Both the position numbers and the translations under genes were made by a program. The notes beneath the pieces were generated by a model. That model saw only the letters and a list, made by a program, of their open reading frames with translations. It was not told where the DNA came from and made no database searches. Below, piece after piece: positions 1-5,380 of a stretch of 5,380 nt of DNA (positions are counted from its first letter, which is position 1; each line of letters begins with the position of its first letter). Source of the stretch: an uncultured Lachnospiraceae bacterium (GTDB lineage: Bacteria; Bacillota; Clostridia; Lachnospirales; Lachnospiraceae); the NCBI GenBank assembly GCA_947591115.1, contig CANQCX010000136.1:1-5380 (forward strand), written 5' to 3'.

Positions 1-126
1 GAGGCGAATATCGTAGCCATCGACTACGATCCAGGCGCTTCGGAGGTCAATCAGCTAAACCGTATCAAGCTCATGCTCTCCACCGCGCAAAAGAATTTAA
101 AGCGCGAGTTGGAAGGAAAGGGATAG
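1..126 (+). CDS. C-terminal end of a probable large acyl-CoA dehydratase activase (2-hydroxyglutaryl-CoA dehydratase activator type), partial
   Basis: Frame 1 is open from the window edge to a TAG stop and encodes 41 residues. The central stretch, DYDPGASEVNQLNRIKLML, resembles from memory the C-terminus of the very large clostridial proteins that join BadF/BcrA-type ATPase activase modules to dehydratase-like modules. In characterised relatives, the activase uses ATP to inject an electron into a radical 2-hydroxyacyl-CoA dehydratase through an iron-sulfur cluster in the cytoplasm of anaerobes. None of the ATPase or cysteine motifs falls in this window, so the call rests on the tail alone. 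The final residues are Lys/Glu-rich (KNLKRELEGKG) and form a probable surface helix. The gene is convergent with the rest of the window and ends four bases before a strong terminator. The reading frame is secure; the family name is moderately so. Confidence 0.6.
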   Translation, partial: EANIVAIDYDPGASEVNQLNRIKLMLSTAQKNLKRELEGKG

Positions 127-130
127 TGCA

Positions 131-169
131 AAAAAACTGCCGCTTGAATCTAAAAAGCGGCAGTTTTTT
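131..169. terminator. Bidirectional intrinsic terminator between convergent genes
   Basis: A perfect inverted repeat pairs 131-145 with 155-169 (15 bp) around a 9-base loop (146-154). The core is the GC-rich ACTGCCGCTT/AAGCGGCAGT. The outer six pairs are A on the left and T on the right, so the transcript ends in a U tract whichever strand is read. It begins four bases after the stop codon of the + strand gene and lies 22 bases beyond the stop codon of the - strand gene at 192-674. It can therefore close both transcription units. Confidence 0.93.
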
Positions 170-191
170 ATGCCATAATACCAACTAAATT

Positions 192-674
192 TTATTTTTC
201 TTTTTCTAAATCATCCGTAATATCTTCTTCGTCCTCTTCAGAAAAATCAATTGATTTGACATTTTTAAAATCAAGTATCCTTTCTCTTCTTTCACGTTCT
301 GATTTTATATGTACGCGAGCTTCAAGTTTCCAAGCTCTCTTCCAAACTTTATCTGTATTTTTTTCAGTTGGTTTATTAAAAGCGGATACGATTACAGAAA
401 AAATAAATGTAAATAAGAAATACCATCCCAAGTATCCTTTAATTATTTTATTCACTATAATCGTATAGACAATAAAAAGTAAAAAGCTTAACGTGATCGC
501 ACAAAAATATCTCTTTTGAAGAATACCAAAGTATTTCTTCATAGTATCTGTTGATTTTGGATCTTCACAAATAGTAGCAGATAGTGGTAATCCTACGTTA
601 ATACTAAATAGCAATACCCTTATAAAAGTTAAACTGCATAACAATGAAAGAATGATAATGATAAAAAAATTCAT
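192..674 (-). CDS. Small AT-rich membrane protein of unknown function, three predicted helices and a charged tail
   Basis: I do not recognise a family for this 160-residue protein. Three hydrophobic segments are visible at about residues 3-27, 56-75 and 81-99. The segment between the first two is polar and contains Cys36. From residue 100 on the chain is highly charged: first basic and Trp/Arg-rich (about 104-133), then strongly acidic (143-160, including SEEDEEDITDD). The tail is probably cytoplasmic and may be partly helical. The ATG start is supported by AAAGGA at 684-689, nine bases upstream. The gene follows the ABC exporter by 44 bases with no terminator between them and ends at the shared hairpin, so it is probably the last gene of that operon. 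Composition is unlike its neighbours: 241-300 is 27% GC by hand count against 57% at 841-900, and ATA, TTA, CTA and AGG codons are common near its start. This suggests separate origin. It could be an accessory exporter protein or an unrelated insertion. Confidence 0.75.
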   Translation of the reverse strand: MNFFIIIILSLLCSLTFIRVLLFSINVGLPLSATICEDPKSTDTMKKYFGILQKRYFCAITLSFLLFIVYTIIVNKIIKGYLGWYFLFTFIFSVIVSAFNKPTEKNTDKVWKRAWKLEARVHIKSERERRERILDFKNVKSIDFSEEDEEDITDDLEKEK

Positions 675-686
675 GGTTCCGGTTCC
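675..686 (-). repeat. Two tandem copies of the hexamer GGAACC just before the start codon
   Basis: Read on the - strand, the bases directly before the ATG at 674 are GGAACCGGAACC, an exact tandem duplication. The upstream copy overlaps the Shine-Dalgarno AAAGGA, so the number of copies sets the distance from ribosome binding site to start codon. With only two copies this may be chance. Confidence 0.35.
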
Positions 687-689
687 TTT
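684..689 (-). promoter_or_regulatory. Ribosome binding site of the small membrane protein gene
   Basis: AAAGGA lies nine bases before the ATG at 674 on the - strand. It is weaker than the GGAGG sites of the other three genes in the operon, but correctly placed. It supports both this start and the reality of the gene. Confidence 0.6.
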
Positions 690-718
690 CTATTAGATAG
701 AATTTATCTTTATGTCAT

Positions 719-2524
719 TTACCGAGCAAACTGCGCATTATAGAGTCCCGCATAGAAGCCGCCCTTTTCGAGAAGCTGCTGATGCGTGCCCTGCTCTACG
801 ATATCGCCGTCCTTCATGACCAGTATCAGATCCGCATTCCGGATCGTGGAGAGCCTGTGCGCAATGACAAACGAAGTACGCCCCTTCAGCAGCGTATCCA
901 TCGCCGCCTGAATCAGATGCTCCGTACGGGTATCGACGGAAGAAGTCGCTTCGTCTAAGATCATGATCGGGTTATCCGCAAGAATTGCCCTTGCGATTGT
1001 CAATAGCTGTTTCTGCCCCTGAGAAATATTCGACGCTTCCTCGTTGATTTCCATCTGATATCCGCCCGGCAGGGAACGGATAAACTTATCCGCGCGCGCA
1101 AGCTTTGCGGCATGGATGACTTCCTCGTCCGTCGCATCCAGCCGTCCGTAGCGGATATTTTCCATGATCGTTCCTTTAAACAGCCATGTGTCCTGCAAAA
1201 CCATGCCAAATCCCCGCCGCAGCTCGTTCCGGTCAAACGCGCCGACCGGATGGCCGTTTAAACGGATGCAGCCTGCGTTGACATCGTAAAACCGCATCAG
1301 CAGCTTGATCATCGTCGTCTTTCCCGCGCCGGTCGGCCCAACGATCGCTACCATCTGCCCCGCTTGAATCTGGCTGTTAAAATCATGAATGATGATCTTA
1401 TCCGGCGTATAGCCGAACTGCACATGCTCAAAAGACACCTCTCCTTTGATAACCTCCGGAGAAACCGGATCTTTTACCGCCTGTACTTCTTCTTCCTCGT
1501 TTAAAAAGGTAAAAATACGCTCCGCCGCCGCTGCCATAGACTGCAGCAGATTGGAAACCTGCGCCATCTGCGTAATCGGCTGCGTAAACCGTTTGACATA
1601 TTGGACAAACGCCACGATGTCTCCGATCTCGATCGTCCCAGCCGCCGCAAGCATCGCTCCGGAAACCGCTACCGCCACATAACCGAGGTTGCTGACGAAA
1701 TTCATGATCGGCATCATAAGTCCGGACAAAAACTGGCTCTTCCACGCCGATTCGTACAGCACCCCGTTGGTCTTGCGAAATTCCTCCAGCTCCGATTCTT
1801 CCCGATTAAACGCCTTTACCACATCATGACCGGAAAATGTTTCCTCAATCTGTCCGTCAATTTTTCCGAGGAATTTCTGCTGAGCGATAAAAAATTTCTG
1901 CGATTTTTTAACGATTCCCATGACAAACGCCATAGAAACGGGCAGAATCAAAATGGTAATGACCGTCATCAGCGGCGAAATCGTCAGCATCATGATAAGG
2001 ATCCCGACCAGCGTACAGACGGAGGTAATCAACTGCGTGATCGACTGGTTAAACGTCTGCCCGAGCGTATCCACGTCGTTTGTAATGCGCGATAAGACGT
2101 CGCCGACGGCATTTTTTTCAAAATACGAAAGCGGCATCCGGTTTATCTTCTCGCTGATATCCTTCCGCATCCGAAAGCACATCTTTTGCGACATTTCCGT
2201 CATTAAAAGTCCCTGAACGAAAGAAAATACGGCGCAGAGCAGGTAGATTCCCATCAACGCCAGCAAAATCTCCCCGATCTTCCCGAAATCGATGCTTCCT
2301 GTTCCGGACAATTTGGCGATCAGTCCGTTAAACAGCTCCGTCGTCGCGTTTCCCAGAATTTTTGGTCCTATTACATTAAAAACCGTAGACGCAACCGCAA
2401 AAACCGCCACGATTACCAATGCTATCTTATACGCTCCCATATAGCGGAGCAGTTGTCTGATCGTTCCTTTAAAATCTTTGGCTTTTTCGCCGGGCATCCG
2501 TCTGCGTCCTCTATGTCCTGCCAT
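719..2524 (-). CDS. ABC exporter half-transporter (permease-ATPase fusion), subunit with the intact catalytic Glu and switch His
   Basis: This 601-residue type IV ABC half-exporter sits in the cytoplasmic membrane and pairs with the product of 2526-4694. After a basic N-terminus (HRGRRRMPGEKAKDF) come six membrane helices (about 33-55, 84-107, 163-183, 185-206, 265-292, 298-320), with the coupling-loop motif SRITND at 145-150. The nucleotide-binding domain fills about 360-601: A-loop Tyr372, Walker A GPTGAGKTT (396-404), Q-loop Gln444, signature SQGQ (501-504), Walker B MILDE with catalytic Glu525, and switch His556. The signature departs from SGGQ, which marks the degenerate-site contribution of this subunit. 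The frame stays open upstream to an ATG at 2602, but the ATG at 2524 is chosen: it has AAAGGAGG eight bases upstream and starts one base after the upstream stop codon. The tight TGA-T-ATG junction suggests coupled translation with the partner. The substrate cannot be told from sequence; drug, lipid and peptide exporters share this layout. Confidence 0.95.
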   Translation of the reverse strand: MAGHRGRRRMPGEKAKDFKGTIRQLLRYMGAYKIALVIVAVFAVASTVFNVIGPKILGNATTELFNGLIAKLSGTGSIDFGKIGEILLALMGIYLLCAVFSFVQGLLMTEMSQKMCFRMRKDISEKINRMPLSYFEKNAVGDVLSRITNDVDTLGQTFNQSITQLITSVCTLVGILIMMLTISPLMTVITILILPVSMAFVMGIVKKSQKFFIAQQKFLGKIDGQIEETFSGHDVVKAFNREESELEEFRKTNGVLYESAWKSQFLSGLMMPIMNFVSNLGYVAVAVSGAMLAAAGTIEIGDIVAFVQYVKRFTQPITQMAQVSNLLQSMAAAAERIFTFLNEEEEVQAVKDPVSPEVIKGEVSFEHVQFGYTPDKIIIHDFNSQIQAGQMVAIVGPTGAGKTTMIKLLMRFYDVNAGCIRLNGHPVGAFDRNELRRGFGMVLQDTWLFKGTIMENIRYGRLDATDEEVIHAAKLARADKFIRSLPGGYQMEINEEASNISQGQKQLLTIARAILADNPIMILDEATSSVDTRTEHLIQAAMDTLLKGRTSFVIAHRLSTIRNADLILVMKDGDIVEQGTHQQLLEKGGFYAGLYNAQFAR

Positions 2525-2525
2525 A

Positions 2526-4694
2526 TCAGTTTCCTCCTTTCTGCGCACTTTGGATTTCTTCCTCCGAAAGCTGCCCTCTTGCAATTTCCAGATATGTTTC
2601 ACAATTTTTCAGCAGTTCTTCGTGCGTCCCCCTGCCTACGATGCAGCCGTCTTCCATCACAAGGATCTGTTCGGCATGCATGATCGTGGAAATCCGCTGC
2701 GCAACAATAATGACGGTTGCATTTTTTGTATGCTTTGCAAGCGCCGCCCGCAAATCGGCGTCCGTCTTATAATCCAGCGCCGAAAACGAATCGTCAAACA
2801 GGAAGATCTGCGGCTGCTTTGCGATCGCTCTTGCAATGGAAAGCCGCTGCCGCTGTCCGCCCGACACATTCGAGCCGTTCTGCGCGATCGGGGACTGATA
2901 CCCCGCCTCCTTGCCTTCAATAAATTCCGCCGCCTGTGCAATCTGGGCAGCCAGCTCCATCCGGCTGTCTGTAATCTGCTCTCCTCCGTACTTGAGATTG
3001 CTCTCCACCGTACCGGAAAACAGCATCCCCTTCTGCGGAACATACCCGATCCGGCTGCGGAGCATTTTCTGGCTGATCTGGCGGATGTCCACCCCGTCAA
3101 TCGAAATGCTTCCCTCCGTAACGTCGTAAAAACGCGGAATCAAATGGATCAGCGTGGATTTTCCGCATCCGGTCGAGCCGATAATGGCGGTCGTTTCGCC
3201 CGGTTTGGCAGTAAATGAAATATGCTCCAGCACCGGCTCTTTGGCATCCGGATACGCAAAAGAAACATCGGAAAACGTCAAAACGCCCTTTGAATTTTCC
3301 AATTCCTGATCCCTCGTCTGCTCGGCGTCGGTCAGAGATACCGGCGTTTTCAGCACCTCCGCGATACGGTCGGCTGCAATGCCCGCACGCGGCAGCATAA
3401 TAGAGATCATGGAAAGCATCAAAAACGACATGATAATGACCATAGAATACGTGATAAACGCCGTCAGGTCGCCTACCTGTACGGTTCCCGTATCTACGCC
3501 CTGCGCCCCGACCCAGACGATCAGTACGGAAACGCCGTTCATGATCAGCATCATTACCGGCATCATAAACGTCATGGTGCGGTTCGTAAAAAGCTGCGTC
3601 CGAAAAAGATCGGTATTCGCTTTCGCAAACCGCTTTTCTTCATACTCCTGCCTGCCGAATGCGCGGATAGGCATAATTCCGGTCAAAAGCTCTCTGGATA
3701 CCAGATTCAGCCGATCTACCAGACTCTGCATGATCCGAAACTTCGGATACGATACGGCAAAAAGCACCGCAATGCATATTCCCAATGCGATTACCGCTAC
3801 AACAATGATCCAGCTCATCTGGGAGCCGGTCTGGATGACCTTGATCACGCCCGCAACCGCCAGAATCGGCGCATAGGCTACCATCCGAAGGAGCATGACC
3901 GTCAGCATCTGCACCTGCTGGATGTCATTTGTACAGCGCGTGATCAGCGACGCCGTAGAAAATTTTTCAATTTCTGCATTTGTAAAATCCATTACCTTTG
4001 TATAAAGCTGTTCGCGGAGATCGCGCCCGATTCCCGCCGATACCTTCGAGGCAATATATCCCGTCATGATGGCAACCGCCGCCATGCCGAGCGCCATCAG
4101 GAGCATTTTTGCGCCCACCTGAAGCAAATAGGCGTTTCGGATATCGTTCAGGTTCTTTTCCTGCGCCTCGTATTCCGCAGACACATAAGCGATCGCGACC
4201 TGATCCATCATCAGCTCTGCGGAATCATCCATTTCCGAAATCCGATCGTTCATCTGCTTGTTTAGGTCCTCTTTTGTCATCACGCCAGCTTCTATGGCGT
4301 CCTTCATCTGCTTTAGACCTTCCCTGCCCTCTTCGCTGTTTTCCAGTTGAAAAACCACGCTCTCCGGCAGACGCAGCAGATCGTTTAATTTTTCCCGCTC
4401 CTCCTCCGAAAGCTCTTTCAGCGTACGCACGCCGTCTTCATCCGCTTCGCCGTACGCCGCCTCCAGCGTTTTGACCTGCGCATCCTCCAAAAACAGCTCC
4501 AGCGTTTCGATGCTTTCTTCCCGAAACGTCTCCGGCACTGCATCCCGAATTCCGTTTTGCTGCAGTCCGACGTTTAACAGATCGCTGGTATAGGTCGGAA
4601 GCGCCAGATCGCAGTAAGCCTGTATGATGAGCAGGACGATAATGACCGCCGCCTGCGCTTTTGCCTTTGCCAAAAAATGAAATATCTGCTTCAT
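2526..4694 (-). CDS. ABC exporter half-transporter (permease-ATPase fusion) with degenerate ATPase residues and a large extracellular insertion
   Basis: This is the partner half-exporter, 722 residues long where the family is usually near 580-600. Helix 1 is at about 13-35 and helix 2 at about 189-213. The roughly 150 residues between them are acidic and helix-prone (residues 51-180 hold 37 Asp/Glu against 14 Lys/Arg) and by topology should face outward. The remaining helices are at about 263-287, 293-315, 375-398 and 409-433. The ATPase domain fills about 470-722: A-loop Tyr481, Walker A GSTGCGKST (506-514), Q-loop Gln554, canonical signature SGGQ (611-614), Walker B IFLFD (630-634), D-loop SALD (638-641). 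The catalytic Glu is replaced by Asp635 and the switch His by Gln666, as expected for the low-activity site of a heterodimer. The ATG start follows GGAGGA by six bases and lies 15 bases after the kinase-like gene. The stop codon is one base before the partner's ATG. The exporter call is firm; the substrate is unknown. Confidence 0.95.
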   Translation of the reverse strand: MKQIFHFLAKAKAQAAVIIVLLIIQAYCDLALPTYTSDLLNVGLQQNGIRDAVPETFREESIETLELFLEDAQVKTLEAAYGEADEDGVRTLKELSEEEREKLNDLLRLPESVVFQLENSEEGREGLKQMKDAIEAGVMTKEDLNKQMNDRISEMDDSAELMMDQVAIAYVSAEYEAQEKNLNDIRNAYLLQVGAKMLLMALGMAAVAIMTGYIASKVSAGIGRDLREQLYTKVMDFTNAEIEKFSTASLITRCTNDIQQVQMLTVMLLRMVAYAPILAVAGVIKVIQTGSQMSWIIVVAVIALGICIAVLFAVSYPKFRIMQSLVDRLNLVSRELLTGIMPIRAFGRQEYEEKRFAKANTDLFRTQLFTNRTMTFMMPVMMLIMNGVSVLIVWVGAQGVDTGTVQVGDLTAFITYSMVIIMSFLMLSMISIMLPRAGIAADRIAEVLKTPVSLTDAEQTRDQELENSKGVLTFSDVSFAYPDAKEPVLEHISFTAKPGETTAIIGSTGCGKSTLIHLIPRFYDVTEGSISIDGVDIRQISQKMLRSRIGYVPQKGMLFSGTVESNLKYGGEQITDSRMELAAQIAQAAEFIEGKEAGYQSPIAQNGSNVSGGQRQRLSIARAIAKQPQIFLFDDSFSALDYKTDADLRAALAKHTKNATVIIVAQRISTIMHAEQILVMEDGCIVGRGTHEELLKNCETYLEIARGQLSEEEIQSAQKGGN
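2533..2540 (-). promoter_or_regulatory. Ribosome binding site of the 601-residue half-transporter
   Basis: AAAGGAGG lies inside the last codons of the upstream half-transporter gene, eight bases before the ATG at 2524. This strong, well-placed site decides the start against the in-frame ATG at 2602, which would overlap the upstream gene by 77 bases. Confidence 0.88.
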
Positions 4695-4700
4695 TACCGT

Positions 4701-4706
4701 TCCTCC
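4701..4706 (-). promoter_or_regulatory. Ribosome binding site of the 722-residue half-transporter
   Basis: GGAGGA sits in the 15-base gap after the kinase-like gene, six bases before the ATG at 4694. It fixes the start of the first exporter gene and leaves no room for a separate promoter between the two genes, although one could lie inside the kinase gene. Confidence 0.85.
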
Positions 4707-4709
4707 GAT

Positions 4710-5312
4710 CTATTCCTTCATGATCTTCCAGAGAAGATCCGCACAGGTTTCGATTCCCAGCTTTCCGCTGTCCAAAACAAGATGATAGTTGGACAGATCC
4801 CTCCACTGTCTGCCTGTGTTTGCCTCAAAATAACTGCTGCGCTTCCGATCAAATTTATGTATGACCGCTTCCGCCTCATGCCGGCTGATCCCGTACTCCT
4901 CGATCGCGCGCTTTTTCCGCAGCTTTTTATCCGCCCTGAGAAACACACGAAGGACATCCTCCTGATCGGCAAGCGCATTTCCCGCGCATCTGCCGACAAA
5001 TACCGCCGGTCCCTGCAAAGCCAGCTCCTGAATGACGCGCTGTTCCTCCAGATAGATCTGCCCTTCATTGGAAAGACGCCCGTCCTGTCCGCTGTGGATC
5101 CTGCCCATCAGATAGATCGAGTACAAAAAACTGTTTGTCGCCGTTTCCTCATACTGCTCGATCTCGGCGATATCAATATCCAGCTTCTTTGATACGCGCT
5201 CTAAAACCTCAATTCCATAGTACGGTACACCGCTTAATTCCGACAGCCGTCTGGCGATTTCCGTTCCGGCGCTGCCGTATTCGCGTTCCATTGCAACATA
5301 ACGATACTTCAC
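4710..5312 (-). CDS. Cytidylate kinase-like family protein (P-loop kinase fold, substrate unknown)
   Basis: From the preferred GTG start this is a 200-residue cytoplasmic protein resembling the cytidylate kinase-like (Cytidylate_kin2) family, which is common in Clostridia. Visible features are the N-terminal strand and glycine loop EREYGSAG (9-16), VFVGRCAG (104-111), a basic segment RKKRAIEEYGIS (132-143) as in a kinase lid, a DRKRSSYF stretch (155-162), and DSGKLGIE near the end (181-188). The glycine loop lacks the GK(S/T) of a classical Walker A, and from memory relatives share this with REYGSGG. CMP kinase activity should therefore not be assumed. It is not the housekeeping cmk by these motifs. 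The start choice rests on AGGAGG ten bases before the GTG at 5312 and on family members starting shortly before the REYG motif. An in-frame ATG at 5363 would add 17 residues but has no visible ribosome binding site. It lies 15 bases before the exporter genes and is probably co-transcribed with them. Confidence 0.85.
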   Translation of the reverse strand: MKYRYVAMEREYGSAGTEIARRLSELSGVPYYGIEVLERVSKKLDIDIAEIEQYEETATNSFLYSIYLMGRIHSGQDGRLSNEGQIYLEEQRVIQELALQGPAVFVGRCAGNALADQEDVLRVFLRADKKLRKKRAIEEYGISRHEAEAVIHKFDRKRSSYFEANTGRQWRDLSNYHLVLDSGKLGIETCADLLWKIMKE

Positions 5313-5322
5313 TGCATCCGTC

Positions 5323-5328
5323 CCTCCT
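5323..5328 (-). promoter_or_regulatory. Ribosome binding site supporting a GTG start for the kinase-like gene
   Basis: AGGAGG, extended to AGGAGGG, lies ten bases before the GTG at 5312. The alternative ATG at 5363 is preceded only by TTTAGCGTTACGAT, which has no purine-rich Shine-Dalgarno sequence. An ATG at 5316-5314, between this site and the GTG, is out of frame and meets a TGA two codons later. Confidence 0.7.
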
Positions 5329-5380
5329 GTTCTTTTTGTACCAAACTTTGGGTTATCTGACATATCGTAACGCTAAATGG

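Noticed and set aside
256..468. Open frame of 70 codons on the + strand opposite the small membrane protein gene
   Set aside because: It is antisense to a longer frame with a ribosome binding site and plausible membrane topology, and has no support of its own.
675..718. Possible promoter or terminator in the 44-base gap before the small membrane protein gene
   Set aside because: The best promoter-like pair (ATGACA, 17 bases, TAATAG) has a poor -10 element. The only hairpin, AGATA/TATCT, has five weak pairs and no T tract. Read-through from the exporter genes is the simpler reading.
1601..2095. Long open frames on the + strand within the exporter genes, including 1601-2095, 2478-3218 and 3379-3876
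   Set aside because: They lie opposite well-supported ABC transporter codons, carry no recognisable domains, and have low-complexity compositions expected of shadow frames.
2525..2602. Longer N-terminus for the 601-residue half-transporter, starting at the ATG at 2602
   Set aside because: It would overlap the upstream gene by 77 bases, and the strong ribosome binding site and near-zero spacing both point to the ATG at 2524.
719..4694. Regarding the two ABC genes as a tandem duplication
   Set aside because: The halves share only the family motifs, differ in signature, Walker B and switch residues, and only one has the extracellular insertion. This fits an old heterodimeric pair rather than a recent duplication.
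5335..5363. Possible promoter on the - strand: ATGTCA, a 17-base spacer, then TACAAA preceded by TG
   Set aside because: Each hexamer matches the sigma-A consensus at only four of six positions, and the implied transcript start would fall at the edge of the ribosome binding site. The operon promoter more likely lies beyond the window.

Overview
The window looks like chromosomal DNA from an anaerobic Firmicute of the class Clostridia, probably Lachnospiraceae-like. This rests on strong AGGAGG-type ribosome binding sites, moderate GC content in most genes, a clostridial pair of ABC half-transporters, and the tail of what looks like a large acyl-CoA dehydratase activase, an enzyme type of strict anaerobes. 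The assignment is inferred from protein style, not from a marker gene.

Layout. On the + strand, positions 1-126 hold the last 41 codons of a gene that starts outside the window. It is followed at once by a perfect 15-bp hairpin (131-169) flanked by A and T tracts, which can terminate transcription from both sides. Everything else is on the - strand and is transcribed from right to left: a cytidylate kinase-like protein (4710-5312, GTG start preferred), an ABC half-transporter of 722 residues (2526-4694), a second half-transporter of 601 residues (719-2524), and a small AT-rich three-helix membrane protein of unknown function (192-674). The gaps between them are 15, 1 and 44 bases, and each gene has its own Shine-Dalgarno sequence, so they probably form one operon ending at the shared hairpin.

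How the genes work together. The two ABC proteins are the halves of one heterodimeric type IV exporter. The defects in their nucleotide-binding domains are complementary: the 722-residue protein has Asp in place of the catalytic Glu and Gln in place of the switch His, and the 601-residue protein has SQGQ in place of SGGQ. All three changes fall in the same composite ATP site, leaving the other site fully canonical. The 722-residue half also carries an acidic insertion of about 150 residues between its first two membrane helices, predicted to lie outside the cell. The transported substrate cannot be read from the sequence. The kinase-like gene sits where a transcriptional regulator is often found next to such exporters, and its link to transport is unknown.

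The most unusual local feature is the last gene of the operon. It is far more AT-rich than its neighbours and uses different codons, which suggests recent acquisition. I see no CRISPR array, rRNA or tRNA gene, transposase or phage gene in the window, and nothing that clearly amounts to a new biological system.
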